In this document: in pieces, positions 51,271-62,544 of the stretch
Position numbering within the stretch: the stretch's first letter is position 1
Layout of the letters: every line of letters begins with the position of its first letter
From: Haberlea rhodopensis
Taxonomy: Eukaryota; Streptophyta; Magnoliopsida; Lamiales; Gesneriaceae
Direction: 5' to 3'
Assembly: GCA_907163345.1 (NCBI GenBank)
Contig: CAJQUN010000058.1
Span: 930,001 to 994,000, forward strand
Length of the DNA stretch: 64,000 bases
Made by a program: the position numbers and the translations under genes
Notes under the pieces: generated by a model
What the model was told of the DNA's origin: nothing
Seen by the model: only the letters and a program-made list of their open reading frames with translations
Database searches by the model: none

Positions 51271-51651
51271 TCACCACATTTTCTCAAAGGTTGGGATGGT
51301 GTGTGAGCATGAATCTCCGTAATCAACTGGGTAATGCATCAACCTCTCATCATTAACGACATAAGTGCCTAGAATAGGATCACTTACCTTAATGGCTCCA
51401 TGCAGGTATATCTTTGTAACAGTGAATGGTCCAACCCATGAAGCCTTTCGCTTGCTTTGGAGAATGCGAGGTGGTGGCGCTTTATGCAATTGCACTGTGT
51501 CTCCCTTCATGAATGTCCTTTTCTCCTTGAGCTTCTTAGCCTTTTTTGACTTGACCATGTCATGGCTCTTGCCTTCCTTAGGCTCTAGCTCGGACTCCAC
51601 TTTTACCTCATTAGTACCTTGCATCACATCAACAAGCAAAGTGTCAATCAT
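51271..51651 (-). pseudogene. Integrase C-terminal remnant (Athila-like)
   Basis: The 126-aa frame has MKGDTVQLHK..., ASWVGPFTVTKIYLHGAIKV and DERLMHYP. This matches the post-core 'GDKVLL...W.GPF.V...HGAI...VNGQRLK.Y' part of Gypsy integrases. It directly follows the gag-protease frame, so about 3 kb of pol is gone. Confidence 0.65.
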
Positions 51652-51663
51652 GTTAACTTTCAG

Positions 51664-53704
51664 TTAATCATGCTCGTTGTGTGCGTGTGTTGAAGATTTG
51701 AATATATTGAATGTAACTCGATCATCTCCTACACGGAGGATCAACTTCCCTTCTTCAACATCAATGATGGCTCTTCCAGTAGCCAAGAATGGGCGTCCCA
51801 GGATCAATGGCATTCTCACATCCTCCTCCATATCCAGCACTAGGAAATCCACCGGGAAGGTGAATTGATCTATCTTTACTGATACATCTTCAATGATTCC
51901 TAGTGGGTAGGTGATATACTTGTCTGCCATTTGCAACACTACCCTCGTGGGCTTCGGCTCTCCTAATCCAAGTCTCTGAAAAACAGACAAAGGCATCAAA
52001 TTCACACTAGCACCCAAATCACATAATGATTTAATAGAAGAAATAGGCCCAACAGTGCAAGGAATAGAGAAACTCCCTGGATCTTTTAACTTCGTGGCCG
52101 ATTTCTTTTGCACCATAGCACTACATTCCTCAGTCAAAAAGACAGTCTCGTGCTCTCCCAATTTCTGCTTCTTAGACAACATTTTCTGTAAGAATTTGGC
52201 ATAATTAGGTATTTCTCGTAAAGCATCAATAAAAGGTATATCGATATGCAAATTCTTAAGCATGTCTAAAAATTTGGCAAAGTTTGAATCAACCTTCGTC
52301 CTATTAATTGCTGCAGGGAATGGGAGAGGAATGTGTACCTTTTCTTGTGGTGAGATCGATATAGTGGCTCCAATGGACTTACCGTTGTTGCACGGTTGCT
52401 CCTTCTCCTCTTGCTTCATTGAAATCTTTTCCGTTTCCTTCTCGTCACCAAGTTCCTTTCCACTCCTCAAGGTCACGGCATTAGCTTGCTCCCTTGGATT
52501 CTTCTCAGTGTCACTCGGCAGAGTTCCTTGTGCTCTTCCGGCCAAGATGGTTGCCAATTGTCCGACTTGAGTTTCCAAATTCTTGATGGATGCATCTTGG
52601 TTTCTCATCCTTGTCTCAGTAGATGATATAAACTTGACAAGTAATTCCTCCATGCTCGGCTTTGGTTGGTAAACCGGTTGTGGTTGGGGGTTCAAAACAT
52701 TCTTTTGGTCGGACCAATAGAAGTTTGGATGATTCCTCCACGGTTGGTTATAGTTGTTGGAGTATGAATTGCCCATGCTGTGGCCTGTTTCCTACAAAGT
52801 TAGCATTTTCAGTAGATTGCACAAAAGGATTACCTGCCTGGCATTCCGTACTTTGATGGTTGCCTCCACACAAATCACATATGACCACTTGAGCTTGCAT
52901 CGTTGTCATGCTCAAGCCATCCATTTTCTTATTCAACGCCTCCAATTGAGCTTTTATTGATGTTACCTCATCAACTTGGTGCACCCCAATCGGTCTTTTG
53001 GGCACATTCCTTTCGGACTGCCACTGGTAACGGTTGGATGCCATCTCCTCCAAGAGTATGAAAGCTTCCTCGGGTGACTTTCTCATAATGGTACCTCCTG
53101 CTGCTGCATCAATCATGGATCTATTAGCAGAATATAAACCATTGTAAAATGTTTGTACCTGAAGCCAAATCGGAAGGCCATGATGTGGGCATCTTCGAAG
53201 TAGATCCTTGAAGCGCTCCCAAGCTTCATATAGAGTCTCCAGATCATGTTGCACGAATGTGGTGATATCATTGCGCATCTTAGCTGTCTTGGAAGGGGGA
53301 AAGTATTTTGATAGGAATGATTGAGCCATCCCCTCCCAAGTAGTGATCGACCCTGCAAGCAATGAATTCAACCAGCTCTTAGCTTTATCGTTTAAAGAAA
53401 AGGGAAAGAGTCGTAACCTGATGGCGTCGTCAGTGACGCCATTGTGCTTGAATGTGTCGCATATCTCCAAAAAGTTGGAGATATGAGCATTAGGATCGTC
53501 AGTAGGCGATCCTCCGAATTGCACAGAATGTTGAATCATCTGAATTATGACAGGATTGATCTCGAAATTATTAGCCTGAATCCTTGGTCTAGTGATGCTA
53601 GACATGGCGCCTTGAAAAGATGGTTGTGCATAGTCCATCATGAACCTTGTAATTGGCACGTCATCATTGTGTTGTTCACCATTCCCTCGATTATTCTCAG
53701 CCAT
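51664..53704 (-). pseudogene. Athila-like gag-protease with one frameshift
   Basis: Gag starts MAENNRGNGEQHNDDV at 53704. It holds the Gypsy capsid signature (LRLFPFSLNDKAKSWL, WEGMAQSFLSKYFP) and one CX2C...-type CDLCGGNHQSTEC motif. A single indel near 52775 moves the frame. The second part (NQPWRNHPNFYW..., ETQVGQLA, NAVTLRSGK) ends in the aspartic protease with CDLGASVNLMP as active site and ILGRPFLATGRAIIDVEEG, then TGA at 51664. Conserved layout of Athila gag-pro; otherwise nearly intact. Confidence 0.88.
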
Positions 53705-53940
53705 CTCTCGAGTTCTTTCCGAAGTCTTCTACAAGTTCGCTCAATCTCTAAGTCAAGTGGCTCTAATATAGGTCTGTCACTTTGTAGCATGCACTACAAA
53801 AGACAACTCCCTGCAAAAATTCAACACAACGAAGGAACAACAGTGGCGAAATCGTATAAACCGTAATCAAAGTAGAAATTAAAAAAAAATTATGGCTAAA
53901 TTATAGTCAACTAATCTCCTATGATATTACTTAAACTAGT

Positions 53941-53963
53941 CCCCGGCAACGGCGCCAAAAACT
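53941..53963 (-). promoter_or_regulatory. Primer binding site (tRNA-Asp type)
   Basis: On the minus strand TTTTTGGCGCCGTTGCCGGGG follows the 5' LTR, the PBS typical of Athila elements. Confidence 0.85.
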
Positions 53964-54919
53964 TGATCGCTTTTATTTTAAACAGTTATTTCAATGTAGC
54001 GATTCTCTACCGCAAGTGCACGGTGTCAAGTTTTAATATAATGGTTTAAGAGTAAAGAGTGTCGTACCCACAGGGACTAGTAGCAATTACCATGACCGAT
54101 TAGAATTTCTATATTTAACCTACGATTATGGAATGATTATCAACTAAATTGACTTAAGCACAAAAATTAACCTAACCAGCAGTGATGAATAATTGAAGAG
54201 AATTTATAAACGAATTATCAAGACGTCGGTTCACCCATGTAATCCCCCAAAAGTTGTCTATTAATTAAGATTCAATGTTCTATGTTCTAGGGTGACGAGT
54301 TTTCATATTTCATTCGTTATACCTTGGTCCGGTTATAGCAAGTCTAGCACTAATCTACAATAAATCACTCCCGTGTCTTTATTGAATGATTAATACCGAA
54401 AAATGCTTTGTGAAAACTACTAGCCTTCGATTTTGGTTAATCTATTGCTATCACACGTGTGCTAGATTTTACTTGGTCCGTCTCAACCAAAAACCCATGG
54501 CCTAATTTACTACGTCGTATCGTAATCTCCTATGGTCAATTCAATTACGATTACCAGTATCATGCAAAAGGTAGCTAATCTTTTACAAGCATTAAAAACA
54601 TAAATTATGCGCAAAGATCATAGAAATTAAATCAAAACCGTTAATTAACTCAAGGGTTCAAACATGGGATCCCCTATGTCTTGACAAATATCTTAGCCAA
54701 CAACCATAATCATTTTCAGCATTTTTAAGCCCATTTTCCAGATTTGCTCAGTTTGGTCCATTTTCAGCATTTTTAAGCCCATTTCATCCAGTTTTATGCA
54801 TTTGGACCTAGATTCCTGACATATACAAATATATACCAAAACGTGTAATATTTTCTAGGAATCACTACAAAAACACCCCTAATCATATATCAAATTAAGT
54901 GTAAAAATCACACTTATCA
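53964..54919 (-). repeat. 5' LTR of the Athila-like element, internally deleted
   Basis: 956 bp against 1435 bp in the other LTR. The missing block includes the palindrome cluster; a short duplication of TTTTCAGCATTTTTAAGCCC marks the junction (about 54713-54785). Confidence 0.88.
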
Positions 54920-56073
54920 AATACCTCGTCTGTTTCACTCATATCTTCATCCGCCATTAGACATTGAATATCTTCTTCGCTTTCGCTAGAAGAATATTCA
55001 GAGCTTTCTGAATCTGAATCAGTCTGAGCCCACTTGCTGTTTCCTTCTTCTGCTACTAGGACCTTTTGGGACTTCCCATGATGACTTTTCCGATCTTTGT
55101 AGTGCTTCTTTTTCTTGTCATCACGATGCTTTTCTTTACGCTCTTCTTTCTTCAGTCTGGTGCAATCTGTAATAAAATGTCCGATCTTACCACAATTATA
55201 GCAAGCCTGATCATTAACAGCATCGTCCTTTCTTGATTTATAATGATGAGAGGGTTTAAAATTCCTTTTATTTTTAGACATGAATTTACCAAATTTCTTG
55301 ATAAATAATGACATAGCATCGTTACTTATCTGTTCGATAGATCGATCTGTTGTGGGGGCGGTCTGATCTGGAATGGCTGCCAGTGCTTTGTTTGGTTGAG
55401 AGATGAATGGCTCCGCTTCACCTCTGGTGATCAGTTCGAACTCATATGCCTTTAGATCTGCGAACAGATCATGAAGTTCAACCTTGTTCAGATCTTTGGA
55501 CTTCCTCATTGCAATGGTCTTAACATCCCATTCTTTTGGCAGTGCTCTCATAACTTTCAGAGCGATCTCTCTGTTTGAGTATTCCTTGCCCAAACCATTC
55601 AGTTCATTGATAATACCAGTAACTCTTTCATCAAACTCATTTAGAGTTTCTCCAATCTTCATTTTTATGCTCTCAAATCTTCGAAGAGCAACAGTCAGCT
55701 TGTTTTCCTTGGTCTGGTCGTTCCCTTCACATAGCCGTGCTATCTTCTCCCAAATTTCTTTGGCAGTAGAGCACATTTTGATTTTACTGAACATATTCTT
55801 GTCCAATGTCTTGAACAAGATGTCTTCGGCAACGTTGTCGAGGTTTGCTTTCTTTCTTTCTTCATTCGTCCAGAGGGATCTGTCCTTCTCGACCATTTGG
55901 GGTTCACCACCAGTAATGGAGGCTGCTGTATTGACTTTCAGAATCTTCATTGGTCCATCAGTGATGACGAACCACATATCGTCATCATGTGCTGCCAGAT
56001 GAGCTTGCATTCTGATTCTCCAATCATCATAGTCTTCTTTTGAGAACATAGGAATTTTGTTGAATGATGCCAT
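54920..56073 (-). pseudogene. Copia A gag, N-terminal part
   Basis: MASFNKIPMFSKEDYDDW at 56073 through CYNCGKIGHFITDC and the acidic SESSEYSSSESEED stretch to MSETDEVFD, where the Athila-like element interrupts it. This stretch has no stop, and the Trp codon mutated in Copia B is intact here. Confidence 0.88.
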
Positions 56074-56108
56074 CAGCTCAAGTGTCTTTGTGCTGATTAA
56101 GACGACCT

Positions 56109-56120
56109 GGTCTGATACCA
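56109..56120 (-). promoter_or_regulatory. Primer binding site of Copia A
   Basis: TGGTATCAGACC on the minus strand, two bases from the 5' LTR, one mismatch from the Copia B PBS. Confidence 0.75.
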
Positions 56121-56122
56121 CT

Positions 56123-58704
56123 TGTTAGGATCGGTCCGGAGTGTTTAGTGTTGGGATATGCCCTAAGACATGTCATTGGATGATTGTTTTGACATACAAT
56201 GTTTATGATTTTATGAATGACAATTCATTATGATATATTATTCGTTTAACTATGCAATGTGAATTAATATATATGTTAATATCCTTAGAATAATATTGTA
56301 TTATTCTTAAACATTGTCCCTAGTCAAGTATTATCATGAATAGGGATAATGATAATACGTAGAGACTAGTATGTGTTGATTGATGAATTGTTCATTGATA
56401 TGAGATATCAAATCAACACATGGGTACATGTTAAAGAACAATGTACTGGACAGACCCACCATGAGAATGCTACATGGATAGTTATATGAGTGTCATAAGC
56501 AATTCACATAGTGATAATAATGTATGTAATCCTTACGACTTGTGATCATTAGAGATCCCAACATAAGGAGTTATGTATCTTGATATTGTCAAACGTTACC
56601 CGTAACAGGGTAAACTATAAAGGCGACTATTGGATACACTACGAATTATGTAGAGTGATGTTGACTGATCGAGATAGGATTTGTCCATCCTATATAACAG
56701 GAGAAATGTTTGTCCCTTGATCAAGTGAGAACTAAAATGCATGGCCATGCTCGAATGAGTCGATATGAGATATTTAGCTTATTCGTTTATTCTAGTTCTA
56801 CTTGGGGATCAAGAAATAAAGATTGAATATACGAGTATGACTATTCCATGACACGTGTTCAATCTAAACACAAAGGACAAAGGGATTAAGTTACATGGTT
56901 AATATTATCACAAGTTCTAAAGGTTATGTCGAGTCATTGACATTCTTGTAATTTGGGTAGCCTTGATGTGTTGCTAGACACCGCTCTTTGCTTGTAACGT
57001 AAAATGAGATTTTATGTCACTGCCAACTTTACAAGATCCTATCGGGTCGCACAAAAGATTAAATCGAGAAGGGAAATTAAATTCATGGGATGAATTAAAT
57101 AATTAAGAGAAGTCTTAATTAATAATTCTAAGGATTAAATTATTAATCATGGGCTTGAGCCCATGAGGCTTTATGAAAGCTTTTAATTAAATCTTATATA
57201 ATGATATGCAAGGTTAATATTTGATTGAAGCTTTCAATATCATAAAACCTAAAACCTCTAGGAGCTCTCGGCCGCCGCTTGTTCGAAGATCATCGCCACC
57301 GCCGCCTTGATCTTCACGGCCGTCCTTGTTCGGTTATAGTAACCGTGAGGGTTTTGTTTGTTTAAGAACAAGTCTAGCAACTTGTTCTTGAACATCCATT
57401 CTCCCGATTTGATCGTGTGGATACCGTTGAGGCAAAACTTGATAAGTTTTGCTAGTGACTCGAAGAAGGCGTTGGACGTGGTGCTGCTTCGTGGAATCTG
57501 CTCAAACACGCTACAAGGGTTAGACCTTTTGTAATCCTTTATCCGATATGACAACCTATGTATAGATCCGGTGTCTTGTAATCCATAAAAAAATTTATTC
57601 CGCTGCGTTGCTATGCATGATGGATTACTTACATTTAGAGGGGGGTGAATGAACACTCCTATTAAAAATTAATCCCTTGTGATTTCTTTCGGATTAGTGA
57701 AAGAAATCTGTTTCTTAATCAACTCTTTTGCAGAACAGACCATTGAATATTTTAGTGTGGAACGGTATGTTCTTAAATTAGTAAGAACGGCTCGATGGCT
57801 TGAATAATAGAACGAGTGCAGAATGATAAAACACAGAATATGTTTCTGGAAGTTCGAAGGTGGTGTAATCCTTCTACGTCTCCCCTTCTTCCAATTAAGG
57901 AAGGATTCCACTAGAAGACTTTGATTTATACAATCTTGTTGTACAAACCTGATTCAGCTGGATTTACCTCACTACCAGACTGAAACTCCTAGTCTCTCGA
58001 TCTGTTCAGACACACTCTGTCTGACAGTTACAATTGTTTCTCACTTCTATATTTCAATACAGAATACACACGATAGACTTTAGTCTATGCACACAATGAT
58101 CCTAAATGATCAAATATTACAATATACTTGTGCTTATGAAGATTTTCAGCTCGAGAATGTCTGAGCTTGTAAGCTTGTGCTGTTTTGCTTTCTTGTGCGT
58201 TTTTTGATTGACCAGACTCTATCTTGAGCTCTTCTGTTGCATCCTTTTATAGTTGCATGTACCAACACCATTATTTCCTTTAATGTGAAACTCGTGACTC
58301 TGCTTAAACTCTGAGTAAGCTACAGTCTTCTTCTTTAGGGTACTTGCCGTTCTGATTCATGCTTTCGGCAACTGTCAGGTAAGCTCTTCTTTGTCTTCTT
58401 ACCTTTTATGGTAATCTTCAGTCTTTGGTCTTTTTCAGCATTAATTGCGACATTAAATGCTTCAATAAATAGTCGTTAATGATTCGGACTGAAGAGCCAA
58501 TCTTATTCAGCCTTGACTGCTCTGATCTGATAGAAGTTGAGATCGATCTGAAGCTTCGATCTGGTCAGGCTGATTTCCATCGATTCGTTCTGTTTTGCGA
58601 TATATCATATCAGCTTGATCTGTTTTGAGCGATCGATCTGGTCAGTCTAATTTCTCTCGATCCGATCTGATATATTTTGTCATCTTTAAAATCCGAAACT
58701 AACA
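56123..58704 (-). repeat. 5' LTR of Copia A, interrupted by a solo LTR
   Basis: Pieces 56123-56148 and 57639-58704 rejoin to about 1092 bp, matching 29432-30524. TATA box retained near 58241-58251. Confidence 0.9.
56149..57633 (+). mobile_element. Solo LTR of another Copia-like family (1485 bp)
   Basis: TGTTGGGATATGCCC...GGATTACTTACA with target duplication TTTAG (56144-56148, 57634-57638). TATATAACA at about 56691. No internal domain. A short open stretch at its right side is antisense and unlike any protein I know. Confidence 0.88.
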
Positions 58705-58841
58705 GAAAAAAATGAGATAATGACAGTGATTAGAGAAGCAACAATGTTCATAAAATAGCATAAATATATGGATGTGCTTTTTTTTTTTTAGATTCTCAAC
58801 TAATTTAAAAAGAATTAATATATGAGCATGATAACAACTTT

Positions 58842-58904
<63 letters not shown>

Positions 58905-59879
58905 GTATCATTTTCAATCCATAAGTAATTAGATTGTAGATAAGGAAGTTAATGAAATCTTTCCAACCAGATGTTACTTTGAGAGAAAAATATCATATAT
59001 TAATGTCTATAATTAGTAAGCTTAGGAATATTGTTGGAATTTGGGGACTAGAACCAGTGTTTTCAAAATCGGACCGGACATAAAATCAGTGTTCTAACTG
59101 GCTACAGGTATATCGGTTCGACCATTCGAAACACTAGTTCAACCGGTGATGACGTCAACATTATATAATATCTATTTTAATTTTTATAAAATATATATAC
59201 CATGTATTTGCTATAGTTTGAAGTTGTTCACAATAAAAAAATATCATTACACCAACATAACATGCCAAACTTCAAAAACCAGATCAAATCAAATGTCAAA
59301 CATAAAAAATAATAATAATACATTTAAAAAATAACAAGCAATGTCCAAAAAGAATAATGTCCCAAAAATATAAGAAAATATTTAAAAAATTATGAAATGA
59401 TTCGCATCTTTATAATTTACGAGAAACTAAACATGTTTATATACACATACAATATACATTTATGGAATTATATGGAATTTTTGATAAAGATGTATATAAA
59501 ATATTATTTTGTAATTATTTTAATAACAATAAATTATATATAATATATATTTTTTTCTTGATTATAATTTTAGCAAAAATAAAAAATTAAAATTTAAAAA
59601 AGAAAAAAGAAAATTGAAGGAACAGTTTATTTTTTATTTTCGGATGTGCCACGATGACACTACTAGAGTGATCTGCTTTGCAAATTTTCATTTTCAAATA
59701 TATTTCCCATACGTTCTTAGAATCTTCGTTTTGAAGTATGTAATGTTATTCTATATCTATATAATAATGTTTGATCATGGGGAAAAAAGAAGGTTTTAAA
59801 GTCTATCAAAGAAAATTCCTATGGTTTGACATAATATAAAAGTAGTTTTATATAAACATATTATACCTCTGCCATTGAA
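58705..59879. other. AT-rich intergenic DNA
   Basis: No gene recognised. Contains the (TA)n tract at 58845-58901 and a short CCGGTT/GGTTCGACC-rich patch (59070-59150) of the kind found at the ends of old plant repeats. A TATATAA lies about 30 bp before the tRNA gene. Confidence 0.5.
58845..58901. repeat. (TA)n microsatellite, about 28 units
   Basis: Uninterrupted TA dinucleotides. Confidence 0.95.
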
Positions 59880-59951
59880 GGGCGTTTGGTCTAGTGGTAT
59901 GATTCTCGCTTTGGGTGCGAGAGGTCCCGAGTTCGATTCTCGGAACGCCCC
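59880..59951 (+). tRNA. tRNA-Pro (anticodon UGG)
   Basis: Cloverleaf fits: acceptor GGGCGTT pairs with AACGCCC plus discriminator C; anticodon stem TCTCGC/GCGAGA with loop TTTGGGT (anticodon TGG); T arm with GTTCGATTC. A box TGGTCTAGTGG and B box GAGTTCGATTC are present and no intron is seen. Decodes proline CCA and, by wobble, other CCN codons. Confidence 0.95.
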
Positions 59952-59955
59952 TTTT
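59952..59955 (+). terminator. Pol III terminator of tRNA-Pro
   Basis: TTTT directly after the discriminator base. Confidence 0.8.
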
Positions 59956-59993
59956 CCTCCTCTCTCGCATTTTTCTTAAATTAAGAAAAACAT

Positions 59994-60002
59994 AAACCCT
60001 AA
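59994..60002 (+). promoter_or_regulatory. Telo-box upstream of the GPN2-like fragment
   Basis: AAACCCTAA about 95 bp before the ATG at 60096, a motif common in promoters of plant translation and ribosome genes. Suggests the original promoter is retained. Confidence 0.4.
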
Positions 60003-60302
60003 ATTTCCAAGGATTTCGAATGAGGTTTAAGATTTTTTTGTGCAAATTTACGCAAAACAGCTTCTGTAAGTGAATGATAGAAAACGAAGAAAAAAATGGT
60101 GGTTCGGTCAGATGGTGATAGGGCCTCCAGGCTCCGGCAAGACGACTTATTGCAATGGCACGTCCCAATTCCTGCAACTTATCGGCAGGTAATCCATGAA
60201 GTTTTCTGAAGAAGATAGCATCAAAATGTGTGTGTGATTCACATATGCATGTATTATTGCTTTTAGCAGTTTATTTTTGAGTTTTGAATTATTTGTTTTA
60301 AA

Positions 60303-60761
60303 TAGCGGTGAAAATGAACCTATTGGAGCCGAATATGCAGAAAATTTTATGGTTCGAATTCGACTCTAAATAGTCATATTCGAGCTCGAGTTTGATTCGA
60401 AGTTCGAAAAGTTTCAAAAATTTGGCTCGAGTTCGGCTCGAATCAAAGTTTGAGTTCAAGTTCTGCTCGAAAAGGTCCGAACATGTTCGTGAGCTATTCG
60501 AATTATTGCTCGAAAATAAATACCCGAAATGTTAGAAATATATTTATTTAATATATAATTATATTATATTAATAAACTATTAAAGTTCGCGAGCGGCCCG
60601 TGAACTATCGAACAAAGTAATTTGGGCTCGAGGTCGTCTCGAAAAAAGTTTCGAACATGTTCGAGTTCGGCTAGAATTCGAGAATTTCGAATTCGAATCG
60701 AATATATATATCGAGCCGGCTCAAAAAGTTCGTGAACATGTTCGACTCGTTTACACCCCTA
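60303..60761. mobile_element. hAT-like MITE (459 bp)
   Basis: Ends TAGCGGTG and CACCCCTA form a short inverted repeat; the 8-bp flank GTTTTAAA is exactly duplicated (60295-60302, 60762-60769), the hAT target length. The body is rich in TTCGAGCTCGA/TTCGAACATG palindromic words typical of this plant MITE type. Sits in the first intron of the GPN2-like fragment. Confidence 0.7.
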
Positions 60762-61229
60762 GTTTTAAATACCAAAGCATTTAAAATTTAAAATATGGAT
60801 TGTAAAAGTCTTAAATTTAAATTGGGTTTTATGATTGCAGCTATTTTATTTGGTTGCTAGAAGGTTGCTATGATAAATTTGATGGATTTGGCTTTGTATT
60901 TCTCCACGTCGAATGTGGAAGAAAGTTTAGCCAACACCCATGCTATAACATGAGATTATGCCTCCTATTTTAACTGCATCAGTCAATAGTTTTTTTAACA
61001 ACTTTTGGCTCTCTTGTTGTATAATCTAGTAAAAGCTCTGTGGTTGCAGATCTTCCACATCAGAAAAGATTTTATTAGGCGTCTTAACGAGAGAGGTGTG
61101 AGTTATAAAGTGCGGCTAGTGAAAAAAGTTTTGTGGGTGTTTGGGGTGAGAAGAAAAATTGTGTGGTTGCAATAATTTTCCATATATTTTCTTCTCCTGA
61201 TTTGGGAATTTCAACTTTAAATCCTTGTG
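60762..61229 (+). other. Intron remainder of the GPN2-like fragment
   Basis: No exon recognised; runs up to the degraded second exon. Confidence 0.45.
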
Positions 61230-61439
61230 TTGGATCCCGCGGATGATCCTTTACCATATTCAATTCATTGGTTTTTCTTTGGTATTTAATAGCTTGTAAT
61301 GGAATGGCTCCCTGGCTGTGTGTTTGTTTGTGTTGTGATTGTCAATGAGTTATATTCTTGTCGAATAAAGATATGATTTTGCTATAAACATCGAGGAATT
61401 AGTTAAACTTCCGATGGCGTGGCTGAGGTCGGAATGGAG

Positions 61440-61895
61440 GTGAGTGCATTATGATGTGTTTTAGCTTCATCTGTCTGCAATGTTTTTTCTTTTTTGACTA
61501 TCTTGATTGCCAATCTTTTCGTATGATTCAAGTTAGGTGCCTTTAGAGGTGGACCTTTGATTTTCTAAGCGTATACATTAGCTTCATGCGCCTCTTCTGA
61601 TGTTTTGTTTAAATGGATTTGAAACCACAACTCATTAAATTGACTTATATATTTTTTTTTCTGTTAATTTCTTGGCTCTAAGCTTTATTCTTAAATCCTT
61701 CTTGAATGAGTTTATATTTGGAGTTCTGGACTGCAATTTGTTTTATGAGGCCTTGATCATTTCAAAGTCAGAAAATGGCAATGCAAAAACCACGGTTCAG
61801 AAATGACTTTGGATGCAAATTTTTATTGAAACTAACAAATTTCATGGTTTTCAACAACAGTTGTGAACGGTATTCCCAAGTGCTCGGACTTAAAA
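61440..61895. other. Sequence after the GPN2-like exon 2
   Basis: Starts with a good splice donor (GTGAGT) but no further GPN2-like exon is seen. AT-rich. Confidence 0.45.
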
Positions 61896-62544
61896 TGTAA
61901 TGCCTCGATTTGTTTTATACACGTGTGATATGATTATATCGTTATTATGACTAATTTCGATATGATATGAATTGGGTTCGGGTTGACCATGGATGAATTA
62001 ATACTATATGTCAATGAATGAAACATATGGCATATCACCTTGATGTGCATTTAACCTACATTGAGGAGATGTGAGGGGATGTACATGTGAGTTTGAGTTT
62101 CATGTACATGTGAGTTTGGATGAGCTGCTATTAAAAAGAAAATTAGCTTGATAAGCTCACACTACACCAAATCACACCTACAAAAATCCTACACAAGCTC
62201 CTCTCCAACTCTTTGAAGTTCCTCTTGGTTTAAGCTTGGAATTCATTTGAGAATTGAGCTAGGAAGTGAAGTAAAGTGAATTTATACAATCTTGGTAAGG
62301 AATTTATAGTTTTGAACTTGAATTGTGTAGTTGGTAATGAAGTATGTGCATTGGCATATCAAGTATTCATATGTCAAATCATAACTTGTTTTTATGCCAA
62401 GATATCGATGCTATAATATTGGAAACATGTTTATATGATCCTAAGGTTTTCATGAACTGTGATTAAAGGATAGGAAATGAATTGTGTAAGAAATACCATG
62501 AAGAAGGTTGAAAATCGCCATGTTTGTTTTCTGAAACAGAGGAG

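Larger units (their letters stand above)
48347..54919 (-). mobile_element. Athila-like Gypsy element reduced to gag-protease (TR-GAG-like)
   Basis: Ends TGATCGC...CTTATCA with target duplication AATAC (48342-48346, 54920-54924), inserted in Copia A gag. Minus-strand order: 5' LTR (54919-53964), PBS, gag, protease, integrase C-terminal remnant, non-coding 3' part, PPT, 3' LTR. RT, RNase H and the integrase core are absent, so it needs proteins supplied in trans. Confidence 0.9.
29432..58704 (-). mobile_element. Sirevirus-like Copia element A, host of three nested insertions
   Basis: Outer LTRs TGTTAGGATC...AACTAACA with target duplication GAAAA (29427-29431, 58705-58709). Minus-strand order is 5' LTR, PBS, gag, pol, ORF3, 3' LTR. 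Nested inside: Copia B at 37338-47999 (in gag), an Athila-like element at 48347-54919 (in gag), and a solo LTR at 56149-57633 (in the 5' LTR). With insertions removed both LTRs are about 1092 bp. They differ at roughly two dozen visible positions, so A is clearly older than B. Gag-pre-integrase, integrase-before-RT order, the VEESIHVVFDE-type integrase tail and CCHC gag fit Sirevirus (SIRE/Maximus). Confidence 0.9.
60096..61439 (+). pseudogene. GPN-loop GTPase 2 (QQT1-like) 5' fragment, decayed
   Basis: Exon 1 (60096-60188, then GT) encodes the start of a GPN-loop GTPase with the Walker A motif IGPPGSGKTTYCNG followed by SQFLQLIGR. One extra G at 60101-60102 shifts the frame; an internal ATG at 60112 would still give MVIGPPGSGKT. 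Exon 2 is recognisable as LDPADDPLPY (61230-61259) and DFAINIEELVKL (61375-61410), ending GGAATGGAG|GTGAGT. It has lost bases at both sides and gained 115 bp between the two parts. The intact family would continue with G-domain motifs, none of which I find before 61896. Family members assist RNA polymerase II assembly and nuclear import. Most likely a pseudogene; further exons could lie beyond the window. Confidence 0.7.

Noticed and set aside
57258..57656. 132-aa ORF at the right side of the solo LTR
   Set aside because: Crosses the LTR end into the host element, antisense, no family likeness.
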